From Helianthus annuus (lineage: Eukaryota > Streptophyta > Magnoliopsida > Asterales > Asteraceae): a DNA stretch of 64,000 nucleotides. The translations under genes were made by a program, and so were the position numbers. Shown here in pieces: positions 10,806-21,315 of this stretch. Numbering within the stretch: the stretch's first letter is position 1; each line of letters starts with the position of its first letter. The notes beneath the pieces were generated by a model, which did not search any database, was not told the DNA's origin, and saw only the letters and a list, made by a program, of their open reading frames with translations. Location: the NCBI RefSeq assembly GCF_002127325.2, contig NC_035435.2:110404517-110468516 (forward strand). Direction: 5' to 3'.

Positions 10806-12940
10806 CTTGTCTCACTCAAGAGGAAGTTGAGGCTTTTTGTAAAGAATGGGGGATCGATCTAAAGTTTAATCCGGTGGCTCTGGGTTTTGGCAAATCGACT
10901 GATTAGTGTCCCGTTGGTTCCATTGCTCTTTATTGCTGAGTATTCCAACTTGCGTCATCCGTTTTCAGTCTTTGTTCTGAATGTTTTAGAGTATTATCGT
11001 GTGTCGTTTGGTCAGTTACACCCTTAAGGTCTTGCTAGGGTTTTACACTTTGATGTTTTATGACCCATCGTTGTTGTTGTTCCGCCGTTTCTTCCAGTTA
11101 GCCAAGAACGGCGATTGTTTTACCTTTGAAACATCTTAGGTTGATGTGTGTTTAATTTCGTCTATGGTTACTACCTTTGGTTCTTGGAAGTACCGATTTT
11201 TCTGGATTTCTGAGTCCATTGTTCCTTTCAGGCTTGTTTGGAGGCATTCTTATGCTGTTTTGAATGAGCTTGAACCTTTCAAACACGAGATAGATGGTTG
11301 TTGAAGTTTATTAGGGGGTGTCCTTCTAGGCTTTGTCCCTTTCCCGAACATCTTTTAGTGCTGATGTTAGCAAGTTGTGGGACAAGCCGGATTGTGACCC
11401 TGTGCTCTTGAGAGATGATCAAGGTATGATATTTTGTATTTTCTGCTTATGTTATATTTTATTTGTTGCAGTTATGTTTGCCTTAGACTTTATCAAGAGC
11501 GATGACACATCTAATGTTATGTTTGGAGATTCCGAGGCTACGTCAGACGAAGATGTTGTTGTTAGGGGCACTGAACATAGGTTCGAGGGTTCAGGTTATG
11601 TGAACGTTCCAAATGTCAAAGGCTTTACTAGGTTCGGTGCTTCCAAAGCTTCTATTCGTTGTTTAACCCGACGTATGTTAAAGGTAGTTGACCATCCATC
11701 GGCCTCTGAGCCAGTGCAACTGCGTGATGTTATAGAGGCTTCAAACGTTTGGACGTTGGGGTTGAGGAAAAAAAGACGAGGATTTATCCTTGGTGATTAG
11801 TAAGGAGAGTAAAGCAGCGGGTAAGAAGCTTGTAAGCTTGAAGGGTTTCGGGAAAGGTGGTGAAGGTTCTGCCAATTTTAATCCCAAAGAGGTTTATGTG
11901 CCGGATTGGAAGGTCACAGTTGGTGATAGCTTCAAGAATTCATCAGTTTGTGAGGATGTTCTTACCCATTTTGCTCCTCCTATTGTACGAGGTTCTTGCT
12001 CGTCTATGGACGACGACCTGATGATCTCGAAGATGATGATGGGTGCTTGCAACCTTGTTGCCTTGCTTCTAGAGGATGTATCCCGATTTCGCAAAAGGAT
12101 GCAAGAATATGAAGTCTTTTTGAAGAAGAGGGATGAGATGAAAGCTTCAATGGTTGCTTTAAAAGAAGCTGAGGGCTACGCTGAGAAGGAGAAAGCATTG
12201 CTGTTTGAAGATTTGAGTAATTTTCTTCCCGCACAAGACTGATATGTTTGAGTTGGAAAAACGCTTGGAGGCTGACAAGGTTTAAGTCAGGATCGATAAG
12301 GCTGCCTTGGAGATTCAGAAAAAAAAGGCCTTATTAGAGCATAAAGAAAGGTTAAAGGCTTCACTTTGCCCAGGCAACTAGTGATAATAAATGGCTCATT
12401 GAGCATGGATTCTAGCAAGTGGTTACCTATCTTCTCCATTCGTCGGAGTTCGACAAAGTCTTGGGTGATGTGTACACCAAGCTTCTTGCTCATGTGAGAC
12501 ACCAAGGTTTGTTTGCTGGTTACGAAGCTTTGTGAACCTGGGGAGCCTTAGGAAAAGTCTTCTCTTTTTCGACCCAAAGCCTTCAAAGTCTTCAAGGGAA
12601 CAATTTTTAAGATTGAGCATATGGTTTACCCTTATGTGGGTGAAGTCTCCAAGTGTTTTGGTAAATATTTGCCTGTCTTGCAAGAGCTAAAACCCAAGGG
12701 CCTTAATGAGGCTGTTTGTAATGAAGTGTTGAAGTTCCCATCGAAGAAACGTCCTTACTTTGGACATAGCGAGGAAACGTGTTCTGAAGGTGGTGAGGGC
12801 TCAAAGGGTTCAAGCCTTGAAGCCCTTGAGGCAGCGGGTGCAGCAGGGAGGAAAAAGAGGAAGGCTTAAAAAGACCCAAGATGATGGAGGTTCGAAGAAG
12901 GATGATGCAGCAAAGTCTACCATCCCTGACGTTGCTAAGT
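10801..12940 (+). pseudogene. Antisense ORF of element C (plant gypsy-type putative transposase-like protein), broken
   Basis: It lies on the plus strand, opposite to C. Conceptual pieces include EEVEAFCKEWGIDLKFNP and ALGFGKSTD, then in another frame EYSNLRHPFSVFVLNVLEYY, which I recognise as the family often labelled putative gypsy-type transposon (Transposase_28-like) in plant genomes. Open pieces follow at 11333..11800 and 11790..12242 (coiled-coil-like RKRMQEYEVFLKKRDEMKA) and a basic C-terminus at 12621..12869 (ending AAGAAGRKKRKA). A short GT...AG interval at 11424..11471 could be an intron, but 48 nt is short for plants. There are several stops and frameshifts. Antisense extra ORFs are known in Tat/Ogre elements; function is unknown. 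Confidence 0.7.
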
Positions 12941-13900
12941 GAAGAAGAAACCTTAATTCATAGCTTTCTTAGCATGTCGAATAATGTTATGGGTTGTTTG
13001 TTTGAACATCTTTTTATTTTAAAGGAATCGTCTAGATCCCTTGGTAGTTAAAGCCTTGAAGGCTTGTGGACAATGTTTTATGTTTGATGGCCAGTATGGC
13101 CGTTGCTATCTTTAACTTATCTTGCTATGTTGTTCTATTTATTCCCTTGCGTTTTCATTGATTTTGCATGTTGTCTTTGTTTTGGGTGGTGCATCTTATG
13201 TTATTTATACCTTAAAGGGTTCAGTGCTGCAGTCACTTAGCCTTAGGATATTTTTAACAAGAAGATACAACCTCTATCCTATGTATGACATTCACTTAGA
13301 GTCTTTTTGGTTCGTAAGCCAATGTTGGGGCTTAAGGAACATTTGGTGTAGGCTGTTCAAACCCGTCTATGAGACATGATTTTTAAGATTTCTCTGAGTC
13401 TCATGGAGTTGTATTGATTTAGGAACTCACCCCTTATATAGGTCCATTCAACCCTTGAACCTATTGAGCGATGTGGCCTGGGAGCTCATCCCCTTACATG
13501 GCCCTTGCCATGGAGTTTCTTGCTAGGTTCTCAACCTGATTATAGGATAAAAAGACAAATTTTGATTCATTGTTCATTCATTTCAAAGTACTTTGATTAC
13601 TAGGGGAATAAAACAACTTTGGAACTATTTGTAACACGTTTTGGTTAAACATGGAACCTTTTAAGGTTGTTGCCATCCCAATGGCGGGGAAGCTTTTTGC
13701 CTTGCGGACCTGTCAGCTTGTATGATCCCTTTTTGTAGGCTTTAAGGATAATGTATGGCCCTTCCTACTTAGGACCATGCTTTCCTTGGCCTTCTTTCTT
13801 GCTGGCCTCATTGTTTCGAAGCACAAGGTCCTCAGGCTTGAAGCGTTCATGCTTCACCCGTGTATTGTATATGATTCTATGTTTTGCTTGTACCTTGCTT
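12941..13900 (-). other. C interior between antisense ORF and integrase
   Basis: No clear coding signal apart from degenerate fragments. One GCCTTGAAGGC motif lies at about 13050. Confidence 0.5.
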
Positions 13901-13925
13901 TTTGTATGGCTGCTTAATCACGAGC

Positions 13926-14900
13926 CTATTCGAGGAGTTTCAAATTCAACATCGTCTCTTTCTTATTTGGCTTGAGGTCGATGTTAATTGTTCTTTGTGT
14001 TGTTGCTCCGATTTCAACTAGGATTACAGCCTCTGATCCAAAAACTAGGCTGTAGGGTATTTTCTTTGTGGCTCGTTTTCTCGGTTGTTTGAATTTCCAA
14101 TAGCACATTGGGAAGCTATTCGAGCCAGTTGTTGTCGTATCTTCCTAATCGAGATTTAATCACTTCAACAATGTTGTGGTTTATCCTATCAACCTGGCCA
14201 TTGGATTGTGGGTAAGCTACCGAGCTGAATACTTGAGTTATTCTGAACTCCTTGCACCAGGAGCTAGAAGATTTCTCGGCAAACTATTTCCAGTTATCCA
14301 TGACTAGTACCCCTGGGAGCCCAAAACGATAGATTATGCTTTCGAAATCAATGACATGTTTCCCTGAGATTTTTGCTAATGGTTTTACTTCTGGTCACTT
14401 GGTGAAGTAATTCACGGTTACCAATAAGAGCTTGACTCCTCGTTTGGCTAGTGGGGATGGACCAACAATGTCTATACCCCACTTGTGAAATGGCCAAGCC
14501 AAGGAGATGGGAACGGGGTCATGTTTGGGGCTTTTGGGTACCGGAGCATGTAACTGACAAGTTTCACATTTTCGCAGTTGTTCGGAGGTATCTCGATGCA
14601 TGGAAGGCCAAAAGTGTTCGAGGTTCATCAACTTTGACACTACCGATTTTGGGCCACAATGAGCTCCACATATCCCTTCGTGAACCTCTTTGATCAGATA
14701 TTGGCTTTGTTTTGGGCCAACGCATCGAAGTAGTGGTGCAAGGTATCCTTTTTTCTAAAGGATATATCCTTGTGACATATACTGCCTTGACTTGATACGA
14801 ACCCTTTCAGCCCTAGTCTGGTCATTAGGTAATTCATCGTTTTTTGGGAACTTTTCAATGGGAGTCATCCAATTTGGCCCTTCTTCGGTGATCACATCTT
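13926..14900 (-). pseudogene. Integrase remnant of element C
   Basis: Minus-strand pieces: 14395..14640 has the zinc-binding and core region (CETCQLHAP, then FHKWGIDIVGPSP), and 13926..14108 has the post-core segment (PYSLVFGSEAVILVEIG), both standard in gypsy integrases. Stops and frameshifts separate them. It would insert cDNA into the chromosome in a live relative; it cannot do so here. Confidence 0.85.
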
Positions 14901-14999
14901 GAAACTCGTGTTTTTTGGATGGATGGTATCTTTAATACCTCAACTAGTATCTTCTTGGTGAGATGTGCAAACGTAAGAGATGCAGGCTTGCTTACTGCA

Positions 15000-15870
15000 T
15001 CAGCTCTCTTGTTTTGAGATCTTGGAATTTATTTGATGGCACATGTTTGAAATGTGTTAATCGATTCCTTTGATTTATTTTGGTACTTATTCATGTTGGG
15101 TTCTTTTTCTATGTAGATGTTATTGTCTAAGCTTGAGAGAGTCTGTAAGGACTTGAAGCCTTTTGACACCCATATTTTTTGCAAGCTTGAGCCTAGCAAT
15201 CAATGCTTCATACTCAGCTTCGTTGTTTGTAGACTGAAATTCAAGACGAAAGACATATGTGAATTCCAATTCGTTGGGATCAATTAGAACTAGCCCTGCT
15301 CCTGACCCTTCAATGCTGGAAGCTTCATCGGTAAAGAGCTTCCAGGTATCAGGGTTGGAGGGTTCAGCTGCAGTTGTATTAACTTTTGTTATGGCTTCTT
15401 TAGGGACTTACAAGATGAAGTAAACCAAGATTTGAGCTTTGACAACTTTTCTCAGGACATAGGTGATTTTGTGTTCACCTAGTTTCACAACTCATTTGGC
15501 TAATCGTCCGGAATTTTCTTGTTTTTCAAGCACATTCTTAATTGGTTAGTCAATGATCACTTGTATCGGGTGTGACTGAAAGTACCTTCGAAGCCTTCTA
15601 GCCGTTTGGACTAGGGCTAGAGCAAGTTTTTTTTTTCAAAGAAGAATATTTGATTTCTGCTAATTTTGAAGTTTTGAAAAAGTAAACGGGTATCTGAACA
15701 TTGTTTCGTTCAATGATCAGAGCCGTATTTATGGCATTTTCAGCAATCAAAAGGTAGATAGAGGTTGTTCCTCCTATTTCTGGAGCCAAAATGGCTGGGA
15801 GTGAAGCCAAGTGTTGCTTCCTTTGGTTGAAGGCTTCCTTTTGGGGTAAAACGCTTCAAAGCTGTAAGCT
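15000..15870 (-). pseudogene. RNase H remnant of element C
   Basis: The piece at 15598..15810 reads ENAINTALIIERNNVQIPVY followed by a tyrosine/serine-lysine motif, resembling the start of the gypsy RNase H domain after RT. Sequence at about 15120..15250 still reads as degenerate RNase H on the minus strand. Multiple stops. Confidence 0.7.
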
Positions 15871-15891
15871 TTCCATCGAAAGTCTTTCTTG

Positions 15892-16590
15892 TCAGCACAT
15901 CCCTTGAGGGTTGGCTTTTATGCTTTGTTTCCTCATGATGTGCCCTAGAGACGAGCACTTGACTGGATTAAGCTTCATGTTGATCTTTCTCGAGTTTTGG
16001 AAGGTTTCTTGTATGTCATCGAGCATTTGGTATTCCGTTTTGCTCTTGATCATCAAATCGTCAACATAAGCTTTAATGTTCTTGCCGATTTGTCTGGCAA
16101 ACGCTTTGTCAACCAGACGTGGATAAGTGGTACCTGCATTTCTTAAACCAAAAAGCATTTTTTGATAGCAAGATATACCTTTATCAGTGTGGAATGTGGT
16201 TTTTCTTCATTTTTTTTTATTAGGATCTGATGGTAACCCTTTTAGGTGTTAAGAAAACACGAGAACGGGAAGCCTGTGAGTGAGTTAACCTTGAGGTCTA
16301 TCTAGGGCAGCGGGTAGCAATCCTTTGGGCATGCTTTGTCCAAGTCTTTAAAATCGATATACATTCTCCAAGACTTGTCGGGTTTTTAAACTATTACCGG
16401 ATTGGCCACCCATGATTGATACTTGACCTCTCGAAGGGTTCCGGCTAGAACAAGCTTTTCCATCTTTTGGCATTATGCAAGGCTTCTTTTAGGGACTTGA
16501 CTCCGTTTCTTTTGTATAATGGGCTTAACATCAGGTGGGATCCATAACTCATGTTTCAACAATGCTATGAGGGATGCTGGTCATATCTTC
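15892..16590 (-). pseudogene. Reverse transcriptase remnant of element C
   Basis: The piece at 15892..16158 contains MLFGLRNAGTTYPRLVDKAF and AYVDDLMIKS, the RT palm motif with the YVDD catalytic box. Upstream sequence to about 16590 is recognisable only in fragments, so the domain is truncated by frameshifts. Not functional. Confidence 0.88.
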
Positions 16591-16596
16591 GGGGCA

Positions 16597-17006
16597 TCAA
16601 GCAAATACATAGTGCAATAGCAGCTTTTCAAGGTATGAGAGGATTTCATTGTAAAGGTTAGTGTTTACCCTTATCCCCTGTTGAGGATATTTTGGGTTTA
16701 TGTTCAACCCTTGTTCATCGTCTTCGTCCTTTCTTGAGCTTTCCCCTTCAACCACAAAAGCTTCTTGGGTAGGTTGAAGGGTTGCTATCCCTTTTTCAGT
16801 GGGAAACTTCACAGTGCCTTGACCAACTACAACTGCCATTCCGAACACACCTTGCCCTGGCCTTCCTATGATGATATCATAGTTGGAAGGGATATTGATC
16901 ACCGCAAAAGTGAGTTGTTTAGTTCGTCCCTTTGTTCTTTCGCTGAACAAACATTAGGGGTTATTTGGCCTAAAGGCTTGGTAGGTATGTCTGCGATACC
17001 TTCGAT
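16597..17006 (-). pseudogene. Protease region remnant of element C
   Basis: The piece at 16597..16950 contains FAVINIPSNYDIIIGRPG, the conserved C-terminal part of plant gypsy retropepsins. The catalytic aspartate segment is not preserved in this frame. It is followed by the linker to RT (GESSRKDEDDEQG). Confidence 0.75.
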
Positions 17007-17216
17007 GGAGGATTCAGGCTGTTGAAGCTTTGAACGCTCATCGTCGCTGAGAGGGTTAAAGCGTTTCAAGCTTTTCATCAGCTGAGAGGGTTAAAGCATT
17101 TCTCAAGCATGATTTTGGAGGATTCAGACTGTTGAAGCTTTGAACGCTCATTGTCGCTGAGAGGGTTAAAGCGTTTCAAGCTTTTCATCAGCTGAGAGGG
17201 TTAAAGCTTTGTTTTC
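17007..17216. repeat. 110-bp tandem duplication in C
   Basis: GGAGGATTCAGRCTGTTGAAG starts at 17007 and again at 17117, followed in both by GCTGAGAGGGTTAAAGCGTT. It lies between the gag and protease remnants. Confidence 0.85.
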
Positions 17217-18560
17217 AAGGTCGACCATGTTCACTTCCTACTTTTATTCTTCAACCATTTTGTCCTTGACCCCTTTAACCAAGTGAGCAAGTTCGGAGTT
17301 GACGGCTTTTTCGATCCTCTTTTTGGGTTGGAAGCAATTATTGGTATGGTGACCTTTCTATTCGTGAAACTCACAATACTGGCTTGATTATTCCAATCTT
17401 TTGTTTTTTGGCAAAGGTTGAGGAGGGCAGAAGCTGTGTTTTACCCCTTCGGTTGCCAAGATCTCTTATGTAGCCTTGATTAAGGCTGTAAAGTTTATGG
17501 TTTTTTCTTGGCTTGGAGGGTTCCGGCCTTCAGGCCTTCTGGAATCCGAACCTTTGAACAGTTTGTCATAAGAGCCATACTAGTAGCTCCAGTTTAGAGT
17601 CTTTTATTTTGTTCTTTGATGTCTACAGCTTATTCTCCTCGAATGTGGGCTTCAGCCCTTTCAAGTGTTTCTTCAAGGGTTTTGGGCAGACATTTATTGA
17701 AGTATCTTGTGAAATATTTGGAATTTAGCATTCATGAACCTTGCAACCCTAATCTTTTCATTGGCGTAAGTTAAATCTTTCTTCTTGTAACTTTCGATGA
17801 AGTCTCTGAGACGTTCATCATCACGTTATTTGGTCTGGAAGATTATCATGGCGTCATTGACATGCCTCTGTTGTTATAGGGAACTTTTGCTAAGATCGTC
17901 AAAGGTCTAAACGCTTCGTCCAGGAAGGTCATTGAACCATATGCGTGAAAACCCTTCAAGGGTTTGCATGAACATGAGACAACATTCGGAGTTGGGTCAT
18001 TTTTCAATTCTTACAATCCTGGCGAAGATTTGGAGGTAGTCTTTAGTACCGTGATGGCATTTTTATCTGGGTTTGAAACTTGTAATCAACGATTTGTTGG
18101 AAGAAGCAAGACAAGTTTGTTAGGCTTGTAGGGTTTTAAGAGGTCTTCTACTACCCTTGAAGCTGGGTAACCGCTTGAGGTACCCTGGTGAGCGGTTGGC
18201 ACTTGGTTGATGAAATTAAGGTCAAAGCCTTGAAGGCTTTCTGTGTCATCATCCACTTTTCACGTGCTGCAAAGGAAATTTTTTCCATCATCCGTGTCAT
18301 CAGCTAGGGCATAAGGTTAAAGCCTTAAAGGCTTTCTGATGGTACTCATAAAAGATGTCATCATCTGTGTCATAAGGTTAAAGCCTTAAAGGCTTACTGT
18401 ATAAGGCATTCCCATGGATGTGTTCATGACCATACCACGAGCCGAAGGCAGGGTGGCCATGACTTGTTTTCACGAAGTAGCAATGGGAGGGGGAACACTT
18501 GAAGTTGGTGACTTACCGTAATTGATCAAGAGTGGTTTTATGCCCCATAGGTGCACCGGT
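17217..18560 (-). pseudogene. Gag remnant of element C
   Basis: Read on the minus strand in shifting frames it shows the Tat-type Gag core (for example ERLRDFIESYKKKDLTYANE near 17800) and a C-terminal HHTNNCFQPKKRIEKAV segment near 17340. Many stops. The GCCTTAAAGGC motif occurs three times at about 18222..18400. Confidence 0.65.
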
Positions 18561-18785
18561 TGTAACGGGTTGGTAGGTAAATAAGGGAAAAGCGGTTGGA
18601 CTCGGCCTCCCAAAAGCTTAAAGGCTTGAGTGGTTGGTCTGTCACACTAGGACCAACTTCAAAGCAAGATGTGGCTGAACGTGAGCTGCTAAAAGGAAGA
18701 GATGGAGGGCCAAGTGATAATGAGGGTTTAGACTCCTCATAATTTAGTCTTATTCTCACCCTTTTTCCCTTTCTAAGCTCACATG

Positions 18786-19070
18786 CTAGTTGAGAAAAAA
18801 TCTCTCATGTAAGAAATTTCTAGCTACTCCCTCAAGTGTTAGATCAATGTGTTCCGGTGTATGCATTACATCGATTTGAGTAGGTGCAACCCCTGACCGA
18901 GATGGGTTTGTGTTTGAAAAGAAGTGAACTCTATGAACATATCCCGTTGGAGTACTTTCGGGAGTAGAAAGAGGTGTAGATAAGACCGGTGAGATCCGAC
19001 CCGAATTTGGTGTTAAATCGGTGTTGTTAGGCACCTGATTTACCTGAACGAGAGACTCGCTTTCAGACAT
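18786..19070 (-). pseudogene. N-terminal Gag fragment of element C
   Basis: A 94-codon frame starting MSESESLVQVNQVPNNTD about 80 bp after the 5' LTR, in the normal position for a Gag start. It is serine/threonine/proline-rich with no domain seen. The stop precedes the Gag core. Confidence 0.5.
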
Positions 19071-19127
19071 GATGTAAAGAGAAAATGGAGCTACACAACT
19101 GGTCTTTAAGATAAAGTTAGCGGCGTA

Positions 19128-19146
19128 GCCCCACGGTGGGCGCCAA
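19128..19146 (-). promoter_or_regulatory. Primer-binding site of element C
   Basis: TTGGCGCCCACCGTGGGGC on the minus strand, two bases after the LTR end. TGGCGCC starts are common in Tat/Athila elements. It primes minus-strand cDNA synthesis. Confidence 0.8.
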
Positions 19147-19148
19147 CT

Positions 19149-19773
19149 TGTTGATGCAACAAATACAAGACCAAGGCCTGTAGCGATATCTCTGGGTAAA
19201 AGGGTTCAGGGGTTAGATTAGCCTAACGCAGGTCGTGGGGTCCCCCACGTTTGCAAGACGTGGAGAGAGGTTCACTAGTATTGTTTTTATCCTCCTTAGA
19301 TCTTGAGCTGATTAGAAATCAACCCAGAAAGCGATCGTTGGAGAAGATGAATTATTTAGTGTGAAGAAGAGAAGCAAGCATGAAGCTAATTCTTAAGAGG
19401 GAGAAGGAGAATCAGAGAGTTAGGGTGATATCTGCTGATCCTGGGGTGTTTTGTATAGTGAAATGGCCTGCATTTTATAGGGGAAGGTGTTTCTCAAAGG
19501 AGAAACCCGTGACTAGTGAATCTGTGCTTGCAGTGAGGGGTTTGCCCATTTTGGGGGTTGAAGGGTTTGGACCTGCGGATAAAAGGGTGTGCTCTCCCAC
19601 ATGGTCTGGTTGCAACTGGGCAGGAGGTTTCACACGTTAAGTGTTGATGTGACCGGACACTGTGCTTGTCCTTTTTACTGTTCATGACCGTTGGAACATT
19701 TCCGAACCTTTTAACCTTTTAAGCTGTTGTGTCTCTAATCAGTTTATTAAGGTTTGAGCTACCCCCGTCATCA
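19149..19773 (-). repeat. 5' LTR of element C
   Basis: Partner of 9967..10608; see there for the few differences. Flanked on the right by TSD ACTAT (19774..19778). Confidence 0.92.
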
Positions 19774-19778
19774 ACTAT

Positions 19779-20722
19779 CAAAATTAATCCTATTGAACCG
19801 ATATATATCTTTTGCACTGATTGTAATTTGGCCGCAATTTACATGCAACTATTGATTGGACCTCAAACTACTGATAGGGCCGGCAAAAGTATAATACAAA
19901 ACCAGTGATTGGGCAGATTATAACCACATATACTGACAAATTGAACTTGACAAAATTTAATATGTGAGTGGACCGAAGTTTTTTTTTTTTGTCTTTTTTT
20001 AATGAGCCGTCAATCTCGATACACTATAACATCTGATTGATGATTCTTATTAGGCCTTTAATTCCTACTTGATGATTATAGGGCCGCTTGTTTTAGTGTT
20101 CTGACACTAAGCGATTTACAAGCAAACTGACTCACTCACATGATCAACTGACACACATCCATTTAATGTTTCACACTTAATCAATGAATTTTTTAAGCGA
20201 ACCTATGTATTGCAATGTCACAAAAGCGGATCAAGATGTGACATAAGAGCGGATCTAATGATATCTGAAAAGCAAACCTACTGATGTTGAGCCTTTGAAG
20301 CGGACCTAATTTCAATTTGAAGCGGACCTATTTTCAATTTGAAGCGGATCTATGATATGATTTGGAGCGAACCTGTGATGTCACAAGAGCGGACCTACTA
20401 ATATTTGACCTTTGAAGCGGACCTATCAATTAAATGAACCATTGAAGCGAACCTAATGCACTTTTGAAGCGAACCAGATGTGATTTGGAGCGAATCTACC
20501 ACTTGTATGAAAAAGCGAACCTACTTTCGAAGATGATTTCACCCATTTTTACTTTGAATTTCAATCTGAAACTTTCAAGGGTTTATCTATGAACAATTAC
20601 CTACAACCTATGAAATTTTGAGCCGAATCCGACCGTGAAATCTCGTTCTGATGAAGAAAGAAGGTGTAGAAGTGAGAATGATGAAGAATTCCAGCTATTC
20701 TCTGTAGAAAACCTCCTCCCAA
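19779..20722 (-). other. 5' leader of element B, LTR-proximal half, with AGCGRACCTA motif array
   Basis: Between about 20190 and 20527 roughly fourteen copies of AGCGGACCTA or close variants (AGCGAACCT, AGCGGATCT) occur at irregular 15-45-bp spacing. The same core, AAGCGGACCT, is the right arm of the LTR hairpins of B. No ORF. Confidence 0.8.
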
Positions 20723-20734
20723 GCTCTGATACCA
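20723..20734 (-). promoter_or_regulatory. Primer-binding site of element B
   Basis: TGGTATCAGAGC on the minus strand, complementary to initiator tRNA-Met, two bases after the LTR. Confidence 0.92.
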
Positions 20735-20736
20735 CT

Positions 20737-21310
20737 TGTAGGATCGTGTTCTGACCCGATTGAGTCGTTCAGAGGCTTTCTCCTAAGTTTCAGATGCGGA
20801 ATAATAAGAAACGTAGGTAGAAATAGCTTGCAATTCACTTAATCTACTGAATTTATTGATATGACACTGATTACACTTCGATCTTCACACCGACAGCACT
20901 TCGGTATGGAATTGGCAAAGTTACAAATGAGGTCCTCTTATGTGGTATTTATAGTCCAGGTAGGTTCCCTTATACGGACATGTCCGTATAAGCGGACCTG
21001 ACGAATAAGCGGACCTCCCATGTCCGTATAAGCGGACCTGACACAAAAGAGGATCTCCTATGTCCGTATAAGCGGACCTGACACAAAAGAGGATCTTCTA
21101 TGTCCGTATAAGCGGACCTGACACAAAAGAGGATCTCCTATGTCCGTATAAGCGGACCTGACACAAAAGAAGATCTCCAATGTCCGTATAAGCGGACCTC
21201 CTCTCTACAACACATATTCTCTCTAGTTTTCTCGTAAAACACGCCCTAATCTATACATTACAATGAAAGACTCGATCTAAGACGAAATCAACAGATGTAG
21301 TGCACCAACA
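20737..21310 (-). repeat. 5' LTR of element B, with promoter
   Basis: 574 bp with six 40-bp hairpin units (20981..21200). A TATA box, CTATAAATACC on the minus strand (20944..20954), lies just downstream of the hairpin array in transcription order, so the array occupies the upstream promoter (U3). Confidence 0.92.
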
Positions 21311-21315
21311 GGCTC

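Larger units (their letters stand above)
9967..19773 (-). mobile_element. Element C: decayed Ty3/gypsy (Tat-type) element with antisense ORF
   Basis: LTRs 9967..10608 (642 bp) and 19149..19773 (625 bp) both start TGTTGATGCAAC and end GTCATCA in plus orientation, with TSD ACTAT at 9962..9966 and 19774..19778. The LTRs differ by about one substitution, one 1-bp indel and two extra AACCTTTT units. The primer site TTGGCGCCCACCGTGGGG (19146 down to 19129) fixes minus orientation. Domain order on the minus strand is gag, protease, RT, RNase H, integrase, all broken by many stops and frameshifts. A separate plus-strand ORF lies between integrase and the 3' LTR. That layout is typical of the Tat/Ogre lineage. 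Very young LTRs beside dead coding regions indicate mobilisation in trans. Confidence 0.9.
3119..21310 (-). mobile_element. Element B: non-autonomous copia-type Gag-only element, interrupted by C
   Basis: LTRs at 3119..3652 (534 bp) and 20737..21310 (574 bp) are flanked by the target duplication GGCTC (3114..3118 and 21311..21315). The 40-bp length difference equals one unit of an internal tandem repeat (five versus six copies). The primer site at 20723..20734 matches initiator tRNA-Met. The own interior is a leader of about 1.7 kb (split by C), a nearly intact long gag (5529..9255) and 1.9 kb of non-coding sequence. No pol is present. The LTRs are otherwise almost identical, so the insertion is young. 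The plus-strand LTR start has TC instead of TG at 3119..3120, a single terminal mutation. Confidence 0.92.
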
